This document shows, in pieces, positions 28,903 to 39,397 of a stretch of DNA of 64,000 bases. The stretch covers positions 1-64,000 of the forward strand of contig NZ_JACHGR010000008.1 in NCBI RefSeq assembly GCF_014202415.1. Reading direction: 5' to 3'. Below the pieces are notes generated by a model. The model did not search any database. It saw only the letters and a program-made list of their open reading frames with translations, and was not told the origin of the DNA. Every line of letters begins with the position of its first letter. Position 1 is the first letter of the stretch. The position numbers and the translations under genes were made by a program. Source of the stretch: Tolumonas osonensis. Its GTDB lineage: Bacteria > Pseudomonadota > Gammaproteobacteria > Enterobacterales > Aeromonadaceae.

Positions 28903-29652
28903 TCAGCGACTGATGACGTACACGTCGAACCGGTTGCTTTTGGTTTCGATGCTCATACCGGGTTTCATCTCGTTGAGATAACCGGCATAATCCGGACGCT
29001 TGACCACCACTCGTTTACCCGCCACCGCTAACGCCGCCGGTAACAGTGCATCCGCATCCAGATCGGCCCCCACCAGCGACTGAAACACCCGCATCTCTTT
29101 TTTGACCAAGGCGGATTTCTGCCGGTGCGGAAACATTGGATCGAGATAGACCACATCCGGGGTAAACCCCAGTTGCCGCAGATTCTCCAGCGCGGAACCG
29201 GGACGCAGGAACATCCGCTCCCGCATCCAGCTACCAATCTCGCTATCCTGCTGCGCACGGTGTAGCCCGTCCGCCAGCAACGCTGCCACGACCGGATGCC
29301 GCTCCAGCATCGTGACCTGACAGCCCAGCGACGCCAGTACAAACGCATCCCGTCCCAGCCCGGCAGTGGCATCCACCACCGTCGGATTGGCACCGGCCTT
29401 CAGACCAACCGCCTTGGCGATGGACTGGCCGCGGCCACCACCGAACTTGCGCCGGTGCGCCACCGCGCCTTCAACAAAATCGACAAAAACCGGACCCAGT
29501 TTCGGTTCATCCAGTTTCCGCAGTTCCAGATGCTGTTCACCCCAGACCAGCGCAAACGGGGCATCCGCTGTCAGTGGCTGTAAACCGGCAGCCAGCTCGG
29601 CGGCCTGTGCCGTACGTTCCGGGACTTCTGCGATAACCTGAATGGGATACAT
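28903..29652 (-). CDS. rsmJ: 16S rRNA (guanine-1516-N2)-methyltransferase
   Basis: A 249-residue SAM-dependent methyltransferase (E. coli YhiQ 250). The SAM motif [19 protein letters not shown] and the catalytic [10 protein letters not shown] are clear. In E. coli rsmJ lies next to prlC, as here, both leftward. Confidence 0.95.
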   Translation of the reverse strand: MYPIQVIAEVPERTAQAAELAAGLQPLTADAPFALVWGEQHLELRKLDEPKLGPVFVDFVEGAVAHRRKFGGGRGQSIAKAVGLKAGANPTVVDATAGLGRDAFVLASLGCQVTMLERHPVVAALLADGLHRAQQDSEIGSWMRERMFLRPGSALENLRQLGFTPDVVYLDPMFPHRQKSALVKKEMRVFQSLVGADLDADALLPAALAVAGKRVVVKRPDYAGYLNEMKPGMSIETKSNRFDVYVISR

Positions 29653-29706
29653 ACCCGCTCCTCTGGCCGAGTGATTTCATATCAACATGATGCGCGGCAT
29701 TGTATA

Positions 29707-29732
29707 ACAAAAAACGGCACCGGAGTGCCGTT
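29707..29732 (-). terminator. Terminator of prlC
   Basis: On the minus strand AACGGCAC, loop TCCG, GTGCCGTT and a T tract form a rho-independent terminator just after the prlC stop. Confidence 0.85.
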
Positions 29733-29754
29733 CTGATCTGTGTTGCCAGAGCGC

Positions 29755-31794
29755 TTACTGGATGCCGGAATGACGCAACAGGGCATCAATCTGCGGTTCT
29801 CTGCCCCGGAATGCCTTGAACAGGGTCATTGGCTCGTCTGAACCACCTTTTTCCAGGATACATTGCAGGAAATCACGACCGGTCTGCGGGTTGAAGATCC
29901 CTTCCTCTTCGAAGCGGGAGAAGGCATCAGCCGACAAGACTTCCGCCCATTTATAGCTGTAGTAACCGGCCGCGTAGCCACCACCAAAAATATGGGAGAA
30001 GCTATGCTGGAAGCGGTTAAAGGCCGGCGGCACAATCACCGAAACCTGCTGGCGGACTTCATCCAGGATCTGCTGTACGCGGCCACCCCGTTGCGGGTCA
30101 TATTCGAGATGCAGGCGGAAATCAAACAGCGCGAACTCCAGCTGACGCACCATCTGCATCGCGGACTGGAAATTCTTCGCGGCCAGCAGTTTATCCAGCT
30201 CGCTTTGCGGTAACGGCTCCCCGGTTTCGTAGTGACCAGAGATCACGGCCAGCGCTTCCGGCTCCCAGCACCAGTTTTCCAGGAACTGACTCGGCAGCTC
30301 CACCGCATCCCATGGTACCCCACTGATCCCGGCCACACCGGCCACATCAATTTGTGTCAGCATATGATGCAGGCCATGCCCGAATTCATGGAACAGGGTC
30401 ACGACTTCATCATGGGTAAACAGCGCCGGTTTCCCCTCGACAGGACCGTTGAAATTACAGGTCAGATAGGCCACCGGATGTTGCAGTTGTCCATCCCGGC
30501 GATAACGGCGTCCCATGCAGTCGTCCATCCAGGCACCACCACGTTTCTTGGCCCGGGCATACAGGTCAAGGTAGAAGCTGCCGCGCAGTTCACCGTCCGC
30601 GTCGACGATGTCATAGAAACGGACATCCGGGTGCCAGGTTTCCACTGCCAGGTGCGGTTTGATGCGGATACCAAACAAGCGTCTGACCACCTCAAACAAG
30701 CCCTGCAGCACTTTGTTTTCCGGGAAATAAGGACGCAGCGCCTCGTTCGAAATCGAATATAAATGCTGTTTCAGTTTTTCGCTGTAATAGGCGATATCCC
30801 AGGCCGCCAGCGTTTCCACCGCATGCTCCTGCTGCGCGAAGGCCTGAAGCTCCGCCAATTCCCGCTGCGCATGCGGGCGGGAACGAGCCGCCAGATCCGT
30901 CAGAAAATCGATCACCTGCTGCGTGGAATGCGCCATTTTGGTGGCCAGCGAACGTTCGGCGTAATTCGCAAAACCCAGCAACTGGGCCAGTTCATGCCGC
31001 AGCGCCAGAATTTCTTCAATCAGCGGCGAGTTATCCCACTGACCGGCATTCGGTCCCTGATCGGAGGCGCGGGTAGTAAAGGCGATATACGCTTCTTCAC
31101 GCAGGGCCCGGTTATCGGCATACATCATCAGTGGCAGGTAGGACGGGATATCCAGCGTAAACACCCAGCCTTCCAGCTCACGGCTCTGCGCCTGCTGTCG
31201 GGCCGCCGCCTTGGCCGAATCTGGCAGACCGGCCAGTTCCGCTTCATCGGTGATCTGTTTGCTCCAGGCTTGCGTGGCATCCATCACCTGATTGTTAAAC
31301 TGGGACGCCAGCTCGGATAACCGGCTGACAATCTGACCGTAACGCTGTTGCTGCTCCGGTGGCAGGGCGATACCGGACAGACGGAAATCACGCAGCGTAT
31401 GATTGACCTGTTGCTGCTGCGCCTGGCTCAGACGACGGAATTCGTTACTCTCCGCCAGTTGCTGATAGGCCCGGTACAGCCCTTCATGCTGACCGACAAA
31501 GGTCTGGTATTCCGACAGTAACGGCAGACAGGCTTCATAGGCAGTGCGCAGCTCGTCGCTGTTCACCACGGAGTTCATATGGCTGACAGGAGACCAGATC
31601 CGCGACAGGCGATCATCGCTCTCTTCCAGCGGGGCAATCAGGTTATCCCAGGTGAAGTTTTCCGAAATCCGCAACACATCAGCAATACGCTGTCTGGCAT
31701 CGCTGATCGCCTGTTGGACGGCAGGCTGGACATGTTCTGGTTTGATCTTGCTGAACGGCGGCAAGCCATCCATGGATAACAGCGGGTTGCTCAT
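29755..31794 (-). CDS. prlC: Oligopeptidase A
   Basis: A 679-residue cytoplasmic M3 zinc metallopeptidase (E. coli 680) that degrades signal peptides and other oligopeptides. The zinc motif is HEFGH, with downstream Glu in ELPSQFLENW. The N-terminus MSNPLLSMDGLPPFSKI aligns with E. coli when the ATG at 31794 is used; it follows GAGG. A GTG two codons upstream is unlikely. Confidence 0.96.
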   Translation of the reverse strand: MSNPLLSMDGLPPFSKIKPEHVQPAVQQAISDARQRIADVLRISENFTWDNLIAPLEESDDRLSRIWSPVSHMNSVVNSDELRTAYEACLPLLSEYQTFVGQHEGLYRAYQQLAESNEFRRLSQAQQQQVNHTLRDFRLSGIALPPEQQQRYGQIVSRLSELASQFNNQVMDATQAWSKQITDEAELAGLPDSAKAAARQQAQSRELEGWVFTLDIPSYLPLMMYADNRALREEAYIAFTTRASDQGPNAGQWDNSPLIEEILALRHELAQLLGFANYAERSLATKMAHSTQQVIDFLTDLAARSRPHAQRELAELQAFAQQEHAVETLAAWDIAYYSEKLKQHLYSISNEALRPYFPENKVLQGLFEVVRRLFGIRIKPHLAVETWHPDVRFYDIVDADGELRGSFYLDLYARAKKRGGAWMDDCMGRRYRRDGQLQHPVAYLTCNFNGPVEGKPALFTHDEVVTLFHEFGHGLHHMLTQIDVAGVAGISGVPWDAVELPSQFLENWCWEPEALAVISGHYETGEPLPQSELDKLLAAKNFQSAMQMVRQLEFALFDFRLHLEYDPQRGGRVQQILDEVRQQVSVIVPPAFNRFQHSFSHIFGGGYAAGYYSYKWAEVLSADAFSRFEEEGIFNPQTGRDFLQCILEKGGSDEPMTLFKAFRGREPQIDALLRHSGIQ

Positions 31795-31981
31795 CGGCAC
31801 TTACCTCGGCATACGGCACAGAAACAAAGAGTGATTCTTATTAACATGCGGGCAGATGCTCCATTTATCAAGCCTTACTGGCCAGCATATCTTTATATGA
31901 GTTGGCAACTGACAAACATCCCTCATTTTTGACTGTTTTATGATATTCTGCCGGCATTTTTAGCTTCGCGCGGATGCACGC

Positions 31982-33775
31982 ATGTCTATTCAAGCTTCAG
32001 TTGCAGAACGTCTGGACGCCGTTCGCCGTTCCATGCAAAAACTCGATATTCAGGCATTTATTGTCCCTCATGAGGATGAACACCTCGGGGAATATACCGC
32101 GCCGGCCGATGAACGGCTGGCCTGGATCACCGGCTTTACCGGCTCGGCCGGGGTGGCGGTGATCTTGAAGGATAATGCGGCCTTATTCGTGGATGGGCGC
32201 TATACCGTTCAGGCCCGGCAGCAGGTAGCAGAAGAACAGTTTATTTTGCTGCACCTGACGCAGGACCCATTTATTCACTGGTTGCTGCAACAGCTACCGG
32301 CTGGCAGCCGGGTCGGTATTGATGCCCGTCTGCACAGTCTGGACTGGTATCGCAAAGCCGCGCAGACACTGGCCACCGCCCAAATCAGCCTGCATCCGCT
32401 GGACGAAAATCCGATCGATCTACACTGGACCGAACGTCCGGCCCCGTCATCGGCCCCGGCCCGTCTGTTCGCCGAAGCGATTGCCGGCGAAAGCAGCCAG
32501 TCCAAACGTCAGCGCATCGCGGCACAGTTACGGGCGCAATCGGCAGATGCCCTGTTGCTGACACAGAACGAGTCCATCAACTGGCTACTGAATATCCGCG
32601 GCAGCGACATCCCGGCACTGCCGGTGGTCAACGCGTTTGCCATCCTGTACAGCAATGCCACGCTGGATCTGTTCATTGAGCCCAGCCGGCTGGACAGTCA
32701 GTTCAGCACCCATGTTGGCAATGATGTTTCCGTTTACCCGTCCTGCAAGCTGAGTGATGTGCTGCAACGTCTGGGTGAAGATGCCCTTAGCGTCTGGCTT
32801 GACAGCGCCACCACCAATGCGGCCTGTGCCCTGCAATTGCAGCAGCACGGTGCCCAGTTGCTGGATCAGCCGGACCCGACGCTGCTGGCCAAGGCCTGCA
32901 AGAACGAAACCGAAATTGCCGGCATGTGTGAAGCGCACCGTAAAGATGCGCTTGCGATGTGCCACTTCCTGGCCTGGCTGGATCAGTCTGTCGGCGATGG
33001 ACTGCAAAGCGATGAAGCGCAACTGGCCGAGAAGCTGGAAAGTTTCCGTCAGCAGCAACCGGGGTATCTGGAGCCGAGTTTTGCGACCATCTCCGCGCTG
33101 GGTCCGAATGCAGCCTTGCCACACTACAATTTCCGTAACACCACGCCGCGTCCTTTCGGTCTGGATGGGATCTATCTGGTCGACTCCGGTGGTCATTATG
33201 ATGAAGGGACGACCGACATTACCCGTACCGTTCAGGTGGGCGAAGTCAGCGACGAAGTCCGCCTGTTATTTACCCTGGTGATGAAAGGCCATATCGCGCT
33301 GAGCCGGGCGCCCTTTCCAAAAGGCACCTGTGGCATGCAACTGGATGTGCTGGCGCGTCTGCCATTATGGCAGGCCGGCTTCAACTATGATCACGGTACC
33401 GGACATGGTGTCGGCCATGTGCTGAGTGTGCACGAAGGGCCACAACGCATTTCGCCGAAAGGCAGCATGACACCGCTGGAACCGGGCATGGTCATTTCGA
33501 ACGAGCCCGGCTATTACCGCGAAGGGGCCTTTGGCATGCGCTGTGAAAACCTGGTGGTAGTCGAACCGGCAGCACAGATCGGTGAAACCGAACGCTACAC
33601 CTTCCGCAACCTCACCCTGGTGCCGTTCGATAAACGTCTGTTACTGCCGGAACTGCTGACTGCTGAGGAAAAGCAGTGGTGGAATGACTATCACCGTGAC
33701 GTGTTCCTGAACCTGGCGCCTTCCCTGCAGGGGAAAGAACTGCTGTGGCTGGAACACGCCACTGCGGCGATCTGA
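31982..33775 (+). CDS. Xaa-Pro aminopeptidase, long M24B form
   Basis: A 597-residue aminopeptidase P with two creatinase-like N-terminal domains and a C-terminal pita-bread catalytic domain. Metal ligands are in DSGGHYDEGTTDITRT, GTGHGVGHVLSVHE, NEPGYYREG and RCENLV. It removes N-terminal residues preceding proline. The length and the first-domain pattern (FIVPHEDEHLGEY) match the eukaryote-like long form and not E. coli PepP (441). It is divergent from prlC. Confidence 0.92.
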   Translation: MSIQASVAERLDAVRRSMQKLDIQAFIVPHEDEHLGEYTAPADERLAWITGFTGSAGVAVILKDNAALFVDGRYTVQARQQVAEEQFILLHLTQDPFIHWLLQQLPAGSRVGIDARLHSLDWYRKAAQTLATAQISLHPLDENPIDLHWTERPAPSSAPARLFAEAIAGESSQSKRQRIAAQLRAQSADALLLTQNESINWLLNIRGSDIPALPVVNAFAILYSNATLDLFIEPSRLDSQFSTHVGNDVSVYPSCKLSDVLQRLGEDALSVWLDSATTNAACALQLQQHGAQLLDQPDPTLLAKACKNETEIAGMCEAHRKDALAMCHFLAWLDQSVGDGLQSDEAQLAEKLESFRQQQPGYLEPSFATISALGPNAALPHYNFRNTTPRPFGLDGIYLVDSGGHYDEGTTDITRTVQVGEVSDEVRLLFTLVMKGHIALSRAPFPKGTCGMQLDVLARLPLWQAGFNYDHGTGHGVGHVLSVHEGPQRISPKGSMTPLEPGMVISNEPGYYREGAFGMRCENLVVVEPAAQIGETERYTFRNLTLVPFDKRLLLPELLTAEEKQWWNDYHRDVFLNLAPSLQGKELLWLEHATAAI

Positions 33776-33903
33776 TGCTGTTACCGATGACTTCCCTTAA
33801 CACGGCGCAGGCAGCCGGCCGGCAAACTGGTAGTCGGCGCCTGCGATTGTTACAATCTGATTTATTTACCGTGTTAATTAGCAAGCTAGCCACAAGGAAT
33901 ACC

Positions 33904-35256
33904 ATGCTGTATTCAGCCTATTTCCGCCGTCAGCTGGAAAAATTACCGCTGCTACCCGTAGATAGCGATGCCATGCAGATCCTGCATCAGGCCAGCCAGT
34001 TTAAACAACGGATCCTGGAGCTGATTGCCCGGGCCGAGCGCCGGATTTATCTGGTCGCACTCTATCTGCAGGACGATGAAGCCGGCCGCGAAATCATGCA
34101 GGCGCTGTATGACGCCAAGCAGGCCCGTCCGCAACTGGATATCAAGGTGTTTGTCGATTTTCACCGTGCCCAGCGCGGTCTGATTGGCAAAGGCGCCCAG
34201 TCCGGCAACCATGAGATGTATCAGGAATTCGCGACCCGTTACCCGTCCTGTGATATTCCGTTTTACGGGGTACCGGTAAAACGTCGTGAATGGCTGGGCG
34301 TGCTGCATCTGAAAGGTTTTCTGTTCGATAACACCCTGCTCTATTCCGGCGCCAGTCTGAATAACGTGTATCTGCAGCAGCTGGAACGCTATCGTTTCGA
34401 CCGTTACCACCAGCTCCAGAATGCCGATCTGGCTGACAGCTTTGCCCGTTTTATCCTGCGCCATTTCGTGAACGACACCGCCGTGCCGCGGCTGGATAAA
34501 CCGGTCATTCCGGGTATCGGACAAATCAAAGCGGAACAGCGCCGTTTCCTCCGCCGTCTGCAGGCCGGACGTTATGAGTTTGAGGAGAGCGTGATCGGCC
34601 CTCGTCAGTTTGGCGTCACACCACTGGTGGGTCTGGGCAAGCGCGGCAATCGTCTGAACCGGACGGTGCGCGATCTGATCCGCAGTGCCGAACGCGAAAT
34701 CTTTATCTGTACGCCGTATTTCAATCCGCCCCGCGTGTTATCCCGGGATATTGACGGACTGCTGAAGCGCAAAGTAAAAGTGACCATCGTCGTCGGTGAT
34801 AAGACCGCGAACGACTTTTATATTCCGCCCAGCGAGCCGTTCAAAACGGTTGGCGCCCTGCCTTATCTGTATGAGATCAATCTGCGCCGCTTTGCCAGCC
34901 GTTACCAGCATTTCATCGAGAACGGGCAGCTGAATATCATGCTGTGGCAGCATGAACAGCACTCCTATCATCTGAAAGGGATTTTTGTGGATGACCAGCT
35001 AAGTCTGCTCACCGGCAGCAACCTGAATCCGCGTGCCTGGGCACTGGATCTGGAAAATGGCATGTTACTGCGTGATCCGCACCGCCTGCTGTGTGACCGC
35101 TTCCAGGCGGAAAAGGAAAATATTCTGCAACATACCCACCGCCTGACTCACTTCAGTGAACTGGAACAGTTGCAGGATTACCCGGACGCGGTGAAACGCC
35201 TGCTGACCCGGATCCAGCGTTTCAAGGCGCATATCCTGCTGAAGCAGATCCTGTAA
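33904..35256 (+). CDS. pssA: Phosphatidylserine synthase
   Basis: A 450-residue phospholipase-D-superfamily enzyme (E. coli 451) that makes phosphatidylserine from CDP-diacylglycerol and serine, the precursor of phosphatidylethanolamine. Two HKD-type motifs are seen: HLKGFLFD (His135, Lys137, Asp142) and HLKGIFVD with SLLTGSNLNPRAWALD. The ATG at 33904 follows AAGGA. The reading frame extends upstream to 33745 into the previous gene, which is not biologically sensible. Confidence 0.95.
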   Translation: MLYSAYFRRQLEKLPLLPVDSDAMQILHQASQFKQRILELIARAERRIYLVALYLQDDEAGREIMQALYDAKQARPQLDIKVFVDFHRAQRGLIGKGAQSGNHEMYQEFATRYPSCDIPFYGVPVKRREWLGVLHLKGFLFDNTLLYSGASLNNVYLQQLERYRFDRYHQLQNADLADSFARFILRHFVNDTAVPRLDKPVIPGIGQIKAEQRRFLRRLQAGRYEFEESVIGPRQFGVTPLVGLGKRGNRLNRTVRDLIRSAEREIFICTPYFNPPRVLSRDIDGLLKRKVKVTIVVGDKTANDFYIPPSEPFKTVGALPYLYEINLRRFASRYQHFIENGQLNIMLWQHEQHSYHLKGIFVDDQLSLLTGSNLNPRAWALDLENGMLLRDPHRLLCDRFQAEKENILQHTHRLTHFSELEQLQDYPDAVKRLLTRIQRFKAHILLKQIL

Positions 35257-35466
35257 TTCTTGTGATGACATGTCGGTGCCCGGTGCCATCTGCCGGGACA
35301 CCGGCCGAATTGCCCAGCCCGAAAACCCAAACATACGACCTTTTGCACAAAGCGCTCAATTAATCGCCAATTGTGACAGCTGTGTGTCCTCCGAGCCCCT
35401 CTGTTTTACCTGGCGTTTCATGTAATATCAGCCCACAGAATTTTAATAAAAAGGCACTGAATAAAC

Positions 35467-36087
35467 GTGGAACAAAATATTCTTCTGCTGACGGATGAGA
35501 ACTTGCCTTGTCTCTCGAAGTTCAATCTGTCGATGTATTCACAAATACTGGTGACCATCGTTTCACCAGAGGGCACTGTCGCCATCCCGACCGCAAAACA
35601 GTTACTGGCCATCCAGTCACAACAGCAGTGTCCTATCCGGCTCGAGCTCCATTCGTCTTCTGTAGTGAAGCAAGGGGTTTTCTGGGCCTGGAAACTGGGG
35701 GAACTGGCCGTATCCGCGCCGGATGCACAGATCACGATTCTGACCGAAGACAATACGCTGCAACTGCTGGCCGAACTCTGCGCCGAGCAGGGACAGTCCG
35801 TACAGGTATTGCAGGTTTACAACACGACAATGGAAAGTACACCAGCAAAGTCAGACATTGCACAGGCACACAATCCGGCAATAACGACCAAAGAGGAAGA
35901 GGACGATTCGTCTTCTGTTGTCACCGAGGCGGCAGGCAAAGAAGAACGTCAGCGCAGAAACGAACAGATTATCAATTCATTGATGAAAAAGGCATCGGCC
36001 ATGCCTTACCAGATAGCGGAAGGAAAACCTGTTTCTGCGGTAAAAGAGCAGGAAATCGAGCTGACACTGCAGGTTCAGCGCGGTTAA
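35467..36087 (+). CDS. Uncharacterised protein, possibly a degenerate PIN-like domain
   Basis: A 206-residue soluble protein starting at GTG; the nearest ribosome site (AAGG near 35450) is distant. Residues about 5-115 (ILLLTDENL..., ILVTIVSPEG, VFWAWKLGELAVSAPDAQITILTEDN) have the order and spacing of a PIN-like fold in which ...DFHIAYxLG and ISKDTGFD are usual. Here several acidic residues are lost, so nuclease activity is doubtful. An acidic linker (EEEDDSSS) and a charged tail (KEERQRRNEQIINSLMKKA) follow. The fold call is weak inference. Neighbours are pssA and convergent putP. Confidence 0.6.
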   Translation: MEQNILLLTDENLPCLSKFNLSMYSQILVTIVSPEGTVAIPTAKQLLAIQSQQQCPIRLELHSSSVVKQGVFWAWKLGELAVSAPDAQITILTEDNTLQLLAELCAEQGQSVQVLQVYNTTMESTPAKSDIAQAHNPAITTKEEEDDSSSVVTEAAGKEERQRRNEQIINSLMKKASAMPYQIAEGKPVSAVKEQEIELTLQVQRG

Positions 36088-36108
36088 CCGTTCTGACCTG
36101 ATGTGAAC

Positions 36109-36139
36109 AGGCCGGCCCTTTCAGGACCGGCCTTTATTT
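36109..36139 (+). terminator. Terminator after the PIN-like gene
   Basis: AGGCCGG and CCGGCCT pair (with two further inner pairs after a mismatch), followed by TTATTTTTATT. It ends at the stop codon of the convergent putP. Confidence 0.75.
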
Positions 36140-37654
36140 TTATTCGGCCAGCGGCGCTGCCGTGATCTCTTTGGTTCCGGCCATCTCGGCCTTCATCAGC
36201 GCGAAATCCTGTTGCATACGCAGCGACGGCGCCCGATCCATCAGGCTGAACAGGATAATTGCCACGGTGGCCAGCAGGAAGCCCGGCACCATTTCATACA
36301 ACCCGAACCAGCCACCGTTACGCCATACAATCACGGTCAGCGCACCAATCAGCATGCCAGCCAGCGCGCCGTTACGGGTCATACGCGGCCATACCAGCGA
36401 TAACAGCACTACCGGTCCGAAGGCAGAGCCAAAACCAGCCCAAGCATAACCCACCAGTCCCAGCACCTTGCTGGCCGGATCAGCGGCGATCACAATCGCA
36501 ATCAGCGCGACCAGCAACACCATCAAACGGCCGACCCACACCAGTTCTTTCTGGGTAGCATTCGGACGGAAGAACACCTTATAGAAATCTTCGGTCAGCG
36601 CGGAAGAGGAAACCAGCAGCTGGCAGGACAAGGTACTCATGACCGCCGCCAGAATCGCCGACAGCAGAATACCGGCAATCCATGGGTTAAACAGCAACTG
36701 TGACAGGGTAATAAACACGGTTTCATGGTTCGCCTGTACCGCGCCGGCCTGACCCGGGTTTGCGGAGAAATAGGCGATCCCGAAATAGCCGACAGCAACG
36801 GCACCAGCCAGCGTGACCACCATCCAGCTCATGCCGATACGGCGGGCATTCGGGATGGTTTGTGCGGAGCTGGCGGCCATGAACCGGGCCAGAATATGTG
36901 GCTGCCCCATATAGCCCAGACCCCATGCCATCAGCGAAATAATGCCGATCGTGGTAGTACCATGGAACAGGTCGCTGTATTTCACATCCAGCGAATTGAC
37001 CACCTGAACCGCCTCATCAAAACCGCCGGCATGCATCATGACAATCACTGGCGTCAGCAACAGGGCAAAAATCATCAACGATGCCTGCACGGTATCGGTC
37101 CAGCTCACAGCCAGGAAACCACCGACAAAGACATACACGATGGTCGCGGCCGCACCAGCCCACAAGGCTACATCATAGCTCAGGCCAAATGTCTGTTCGA
37201 ACAGACGGGCACCGGCCACCATGCCGGAAGCACAGTAGATGGTGAAAAAGACCAGGATGACGACCGCCGCCAGTATTCGCAGCAGCTTGCTGCGATCTTC
37301 AAAACGGTGGGTAAAATAATCCGGCAATGTTAATGCGTTCTTGGTAATTTCGGTATAAACGCGCAGCCGGCCCGCCACCACCATCCAGTTAAACCAGGCA
37401 CCGATAATCAGACCAATCGCAATCCAGCTCTCAGAGATACCCGAGGCATAGACCGCACCCGGCAGCCCCAGCAATAACCAGCCACTCATGTCGGATGCAC
37501 CGGCACTCATGGCCGTCACAAAACTGCCAAGACTCCGGCCACCAAGAATGTAATCGGACAGATCACGGGTGTAACGCCATCCCGCAATACCGATACCGAC
37601 CATCGCCAGAATATAGATGACAAACGTAATTGTCGTCGGGTTCGTAAAGTTCAC
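36140..37654 (-). CDS. putP: Sodium/proline symporter
   Basis: A 504-residue SSS-family inner-membrane transporter (E. coli 502) with thirteen predicted helices. DYILGGRSLGSFVTAMSAGASDMSGWLLLGLPGA is nearly the E. coli sequence and carries the Na+ and proline-binding region. The start is the GTG at 37654, following GGAGAGGAAGCCT and giving VNFTNPTTITFVIYIL. A longer frame to 37867 adds 71 residues with no relation to PutP. No putA is in the window. Confidence 0.94.
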   Translation of the reverse strand: MNFTNPTTITFVIYILAMVGIGIAGWRYTRDLSDYILGGRSLGSFVTAMSAGASDMSGWLLLGLPGAVYASGISESWIAIGLIIGAWFNWMVVAGRLRVYTEITKNALTLPDYFTHRFEDRSKLLRILAAVVILVFFTIYCASGMVAGARLFEQTFGLSYDVALWAGAAATIVYVFVGGFLAVSWTDTVQASLMIFALLLTPVIVMMHAGGFDEAVQVVNSLDVKYSDLFHGTTTIGIISLMAWGLGYMGQPHILARFMAASSAQTIPNARRIGMSWMVVTLAGAVAVGYFGIAYFSANPGQAGAVQANHETVFITLSQLLFNPWIAGILLSAILAAVMSTLSCQLLVSSSALTEDFYKVFFRPNATQKELVWVGRLMVLLVALIAIVIAADPASKVLGLVGYAWAGFGSAFGPVVLLSLVWPRMTRNGALAGMLIGALTVIVWRNGGWFGLYEMVPGFLLATVAIILFSLMDRAPSLRMQQDFALMKAEMAGTKEITAAPLAE

Positions 37655-37940
37655 AGGCTTCCTCTCCCATGGGATTAGACAGGATACGGAATGAACAACC
37701 CCCGTATCTCGGAAAAGAGGGGGATGATAACCGATTCCGCTGCAGAGTGCGATGATATCTGCACAATCGCACCACGTTCGCCACCTGATGACTGTATTTC
37801 CCCCTTTATTGAAAAAATGAAAAAACAGCCACCCATCTGTTTTATCAGACCTAACGTAAACATCCATACGTGCTGATGATTCAACGAAAATAGCTGTGTC
37901 ATACTCTGTTTATCCCCCCTCAATGCGGTAAACAAACATC

Positions 37941-39359
37941 ATGACCAATCAATTCAGAGAAGAAGAAGATCTGCTGGGCAGCATGCCGGTGGATAACAGG
38001 CATTACTACGGGATTCATACCCTGCGCGCGCTGGACAATTTCCGGATCAGCGGTCAGCGTATCGGTGATGTGCCTGAATTCATCACCGGGATACTGCATA
38101 CCAAAAAGGCGGCCGCGCTGGCTAACCGGGCCCTGGGAACACTGGATGCCGAGCACACGGACATGATTCTTGCCGCCTGCGATCTGATGCTGTCGACCGG
38201 CCGATGTTTTGATCAGTTTCCGCTCGATCTGTTTCAGGGCGGTGCCGGTACCTCGGTCAATATGAATGCCAATGAGGTGATCGCGAACCTGGCGCTGGAA
38301 CTGCAGGGGCATCCGAAAGGCGCCTATCACATTCTGCATCCCAATGATCATGTCAACCGTTGCCAGTCGACCAACGATGTCTACCCGACCGCCTTCCGTG
38401 TCGCCCTGTACGAGAGCACCTTTGATTTGCTGAAAAAGCTGAAAGAACTGATTAAGGCGTTTGATGACAAGGCGACCAGTTTTAATGATGTGCTGAAAAT
38501 GGGGCGCACCCAGCTGCAGGATGCAGTGCCGATGACACTGGGACAGGAATTCCATGCCTTTGCCGTGACGCTGCGCGAAGAGATCAAGAGTATTGGCCGC
38601 TGTCAGGAATTGTTGCTGGAAGTGAACCTGGGGGCAACAGCGATCGGGACCGGGATGAATACGCCGCCGGATTATTCCGCGCTGGCGATCCGCTATCTGG
38701 CCGAGATCACCGGGCACAGCTATGTGCCGGCAGAAGATCTGATTGAGGCGACCTCGGATTGCGGCGCCTATCTGATCCTGCACAGCGCTTACAAACGACT
38801 GGCAATGAAACTCTCCAAGATCTGTAATGACCTGCGGTTGCTGAGCTCCGGTCCCCGGGCGGGTCTGCATGAAATCAATCTGCCGCAGCGTCAGGCGGGT
38901 TCCTCCATCATGCCGGCCAAGGTCAATCCGGTGATTCCGGAGGTGGTCAACCAGGTCTGCTTTAAAGTAATCGGTAATGATGTCACCGTCACCATGGCTG
39001 CCGAGGCTGGCCAGTTGCAGCTGAACGTGATGGAACCAGTGATTGCCCAATGCCTGTTTGAATCACTGCATTTGCTGGGTAATGCCTGTACCTGCCTGCA
39101 GGAAAAATGTGTGGAAGGCATTACCGCGAACAAGGAACGTTGCGAGGCCTATGTCTTCAGCTCGATTGGTCTGATTACGTTCCTGACGCCGTATATCGGC
39201 CATCATGCCTGTGACGAGATCGGCAAGGAGTGCGTGGCGACCGGTAAATCCGTACGGGAAGCCGTACTGGAACGGGGTCTGCTCAGTGAAGCGCAGCTGG
39301 ACAATATCTTCTCCGTCGAGAATCTGAAAAAACCACGCTACCCGGTCAAATCGCGCTAA
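37941..39359 (+). CDS. aspA: Aspartate ammonia-lyase
   Basis: A 472-residue fumarase/aspartase-superfamily enzyme that converts aspartate to fumarate and ammonia. The signature loop [19 protein letters not shown] with the catalytic Ser is present, and the length is close to E. coli AspA (478). It is divergent from putP across a 286-bp gap in which I see no convincing CRP or FNR site. Confidence 0.95.
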   Translation: MTNQFREEEDLLGSMPVDNRHYYGIHTLRALDNFRISGQRIGDVPEFITGILHTKKAAALANRALGTLDAEHTDMILAACDLMLSTGRCFDQFPLDLFQGGAGTSVNMNANEVIANLALELQGHPKGAYHILHPNDHVNRCQSTNDVYPTAFRVALYESTFDLLKKLKELIKAFDDKATSFNDVLKMGRTQLQDAVPMTLGQEFHAFAVTLREEIKSIGRCQELLLEVNLGATAIGTGMNTPPDYSALAIRYLAEITGHSYVPAEDLIEATSDCGAYLILHSAYKRLAMKLSKICNDLRLLSSGPRAGLHEINLPQRQAGSSIMPAKVNPVIPEVVNQVCFKVIGNDVTVTMAAEAGQLQLNVMEPVIAQCLFESLHLLGNACTCLQEKCVEGITANKERCEAYVFSSIGLITFLTPYIGHHACDEIGKECVATGKSVREAVLERGLLSEAQLDNIFSVENLKKPRYPVKSR

Positions 39360-39369
39360 ACAGACAGCT

Positions 39370-39390
39370 GCGCCGGTGGCGAGCCGGCGC
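39370..39390. repeat. Hairpin between convergent aspA and speE
   Basis: GCGCCGG and CCGGCGC form a 7-bp GC stem; outer CAGAC/GTCTG can extend it after a small bulge. There is no T tract on either side. Confidence 0.45.
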
Positions 39391-39397
39391 CGTCTGC

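Noticed and set aside
37920-39050. 376-codon leftward frame
   Set aside because: Antisense to aspA, no domain, no ribosome site.
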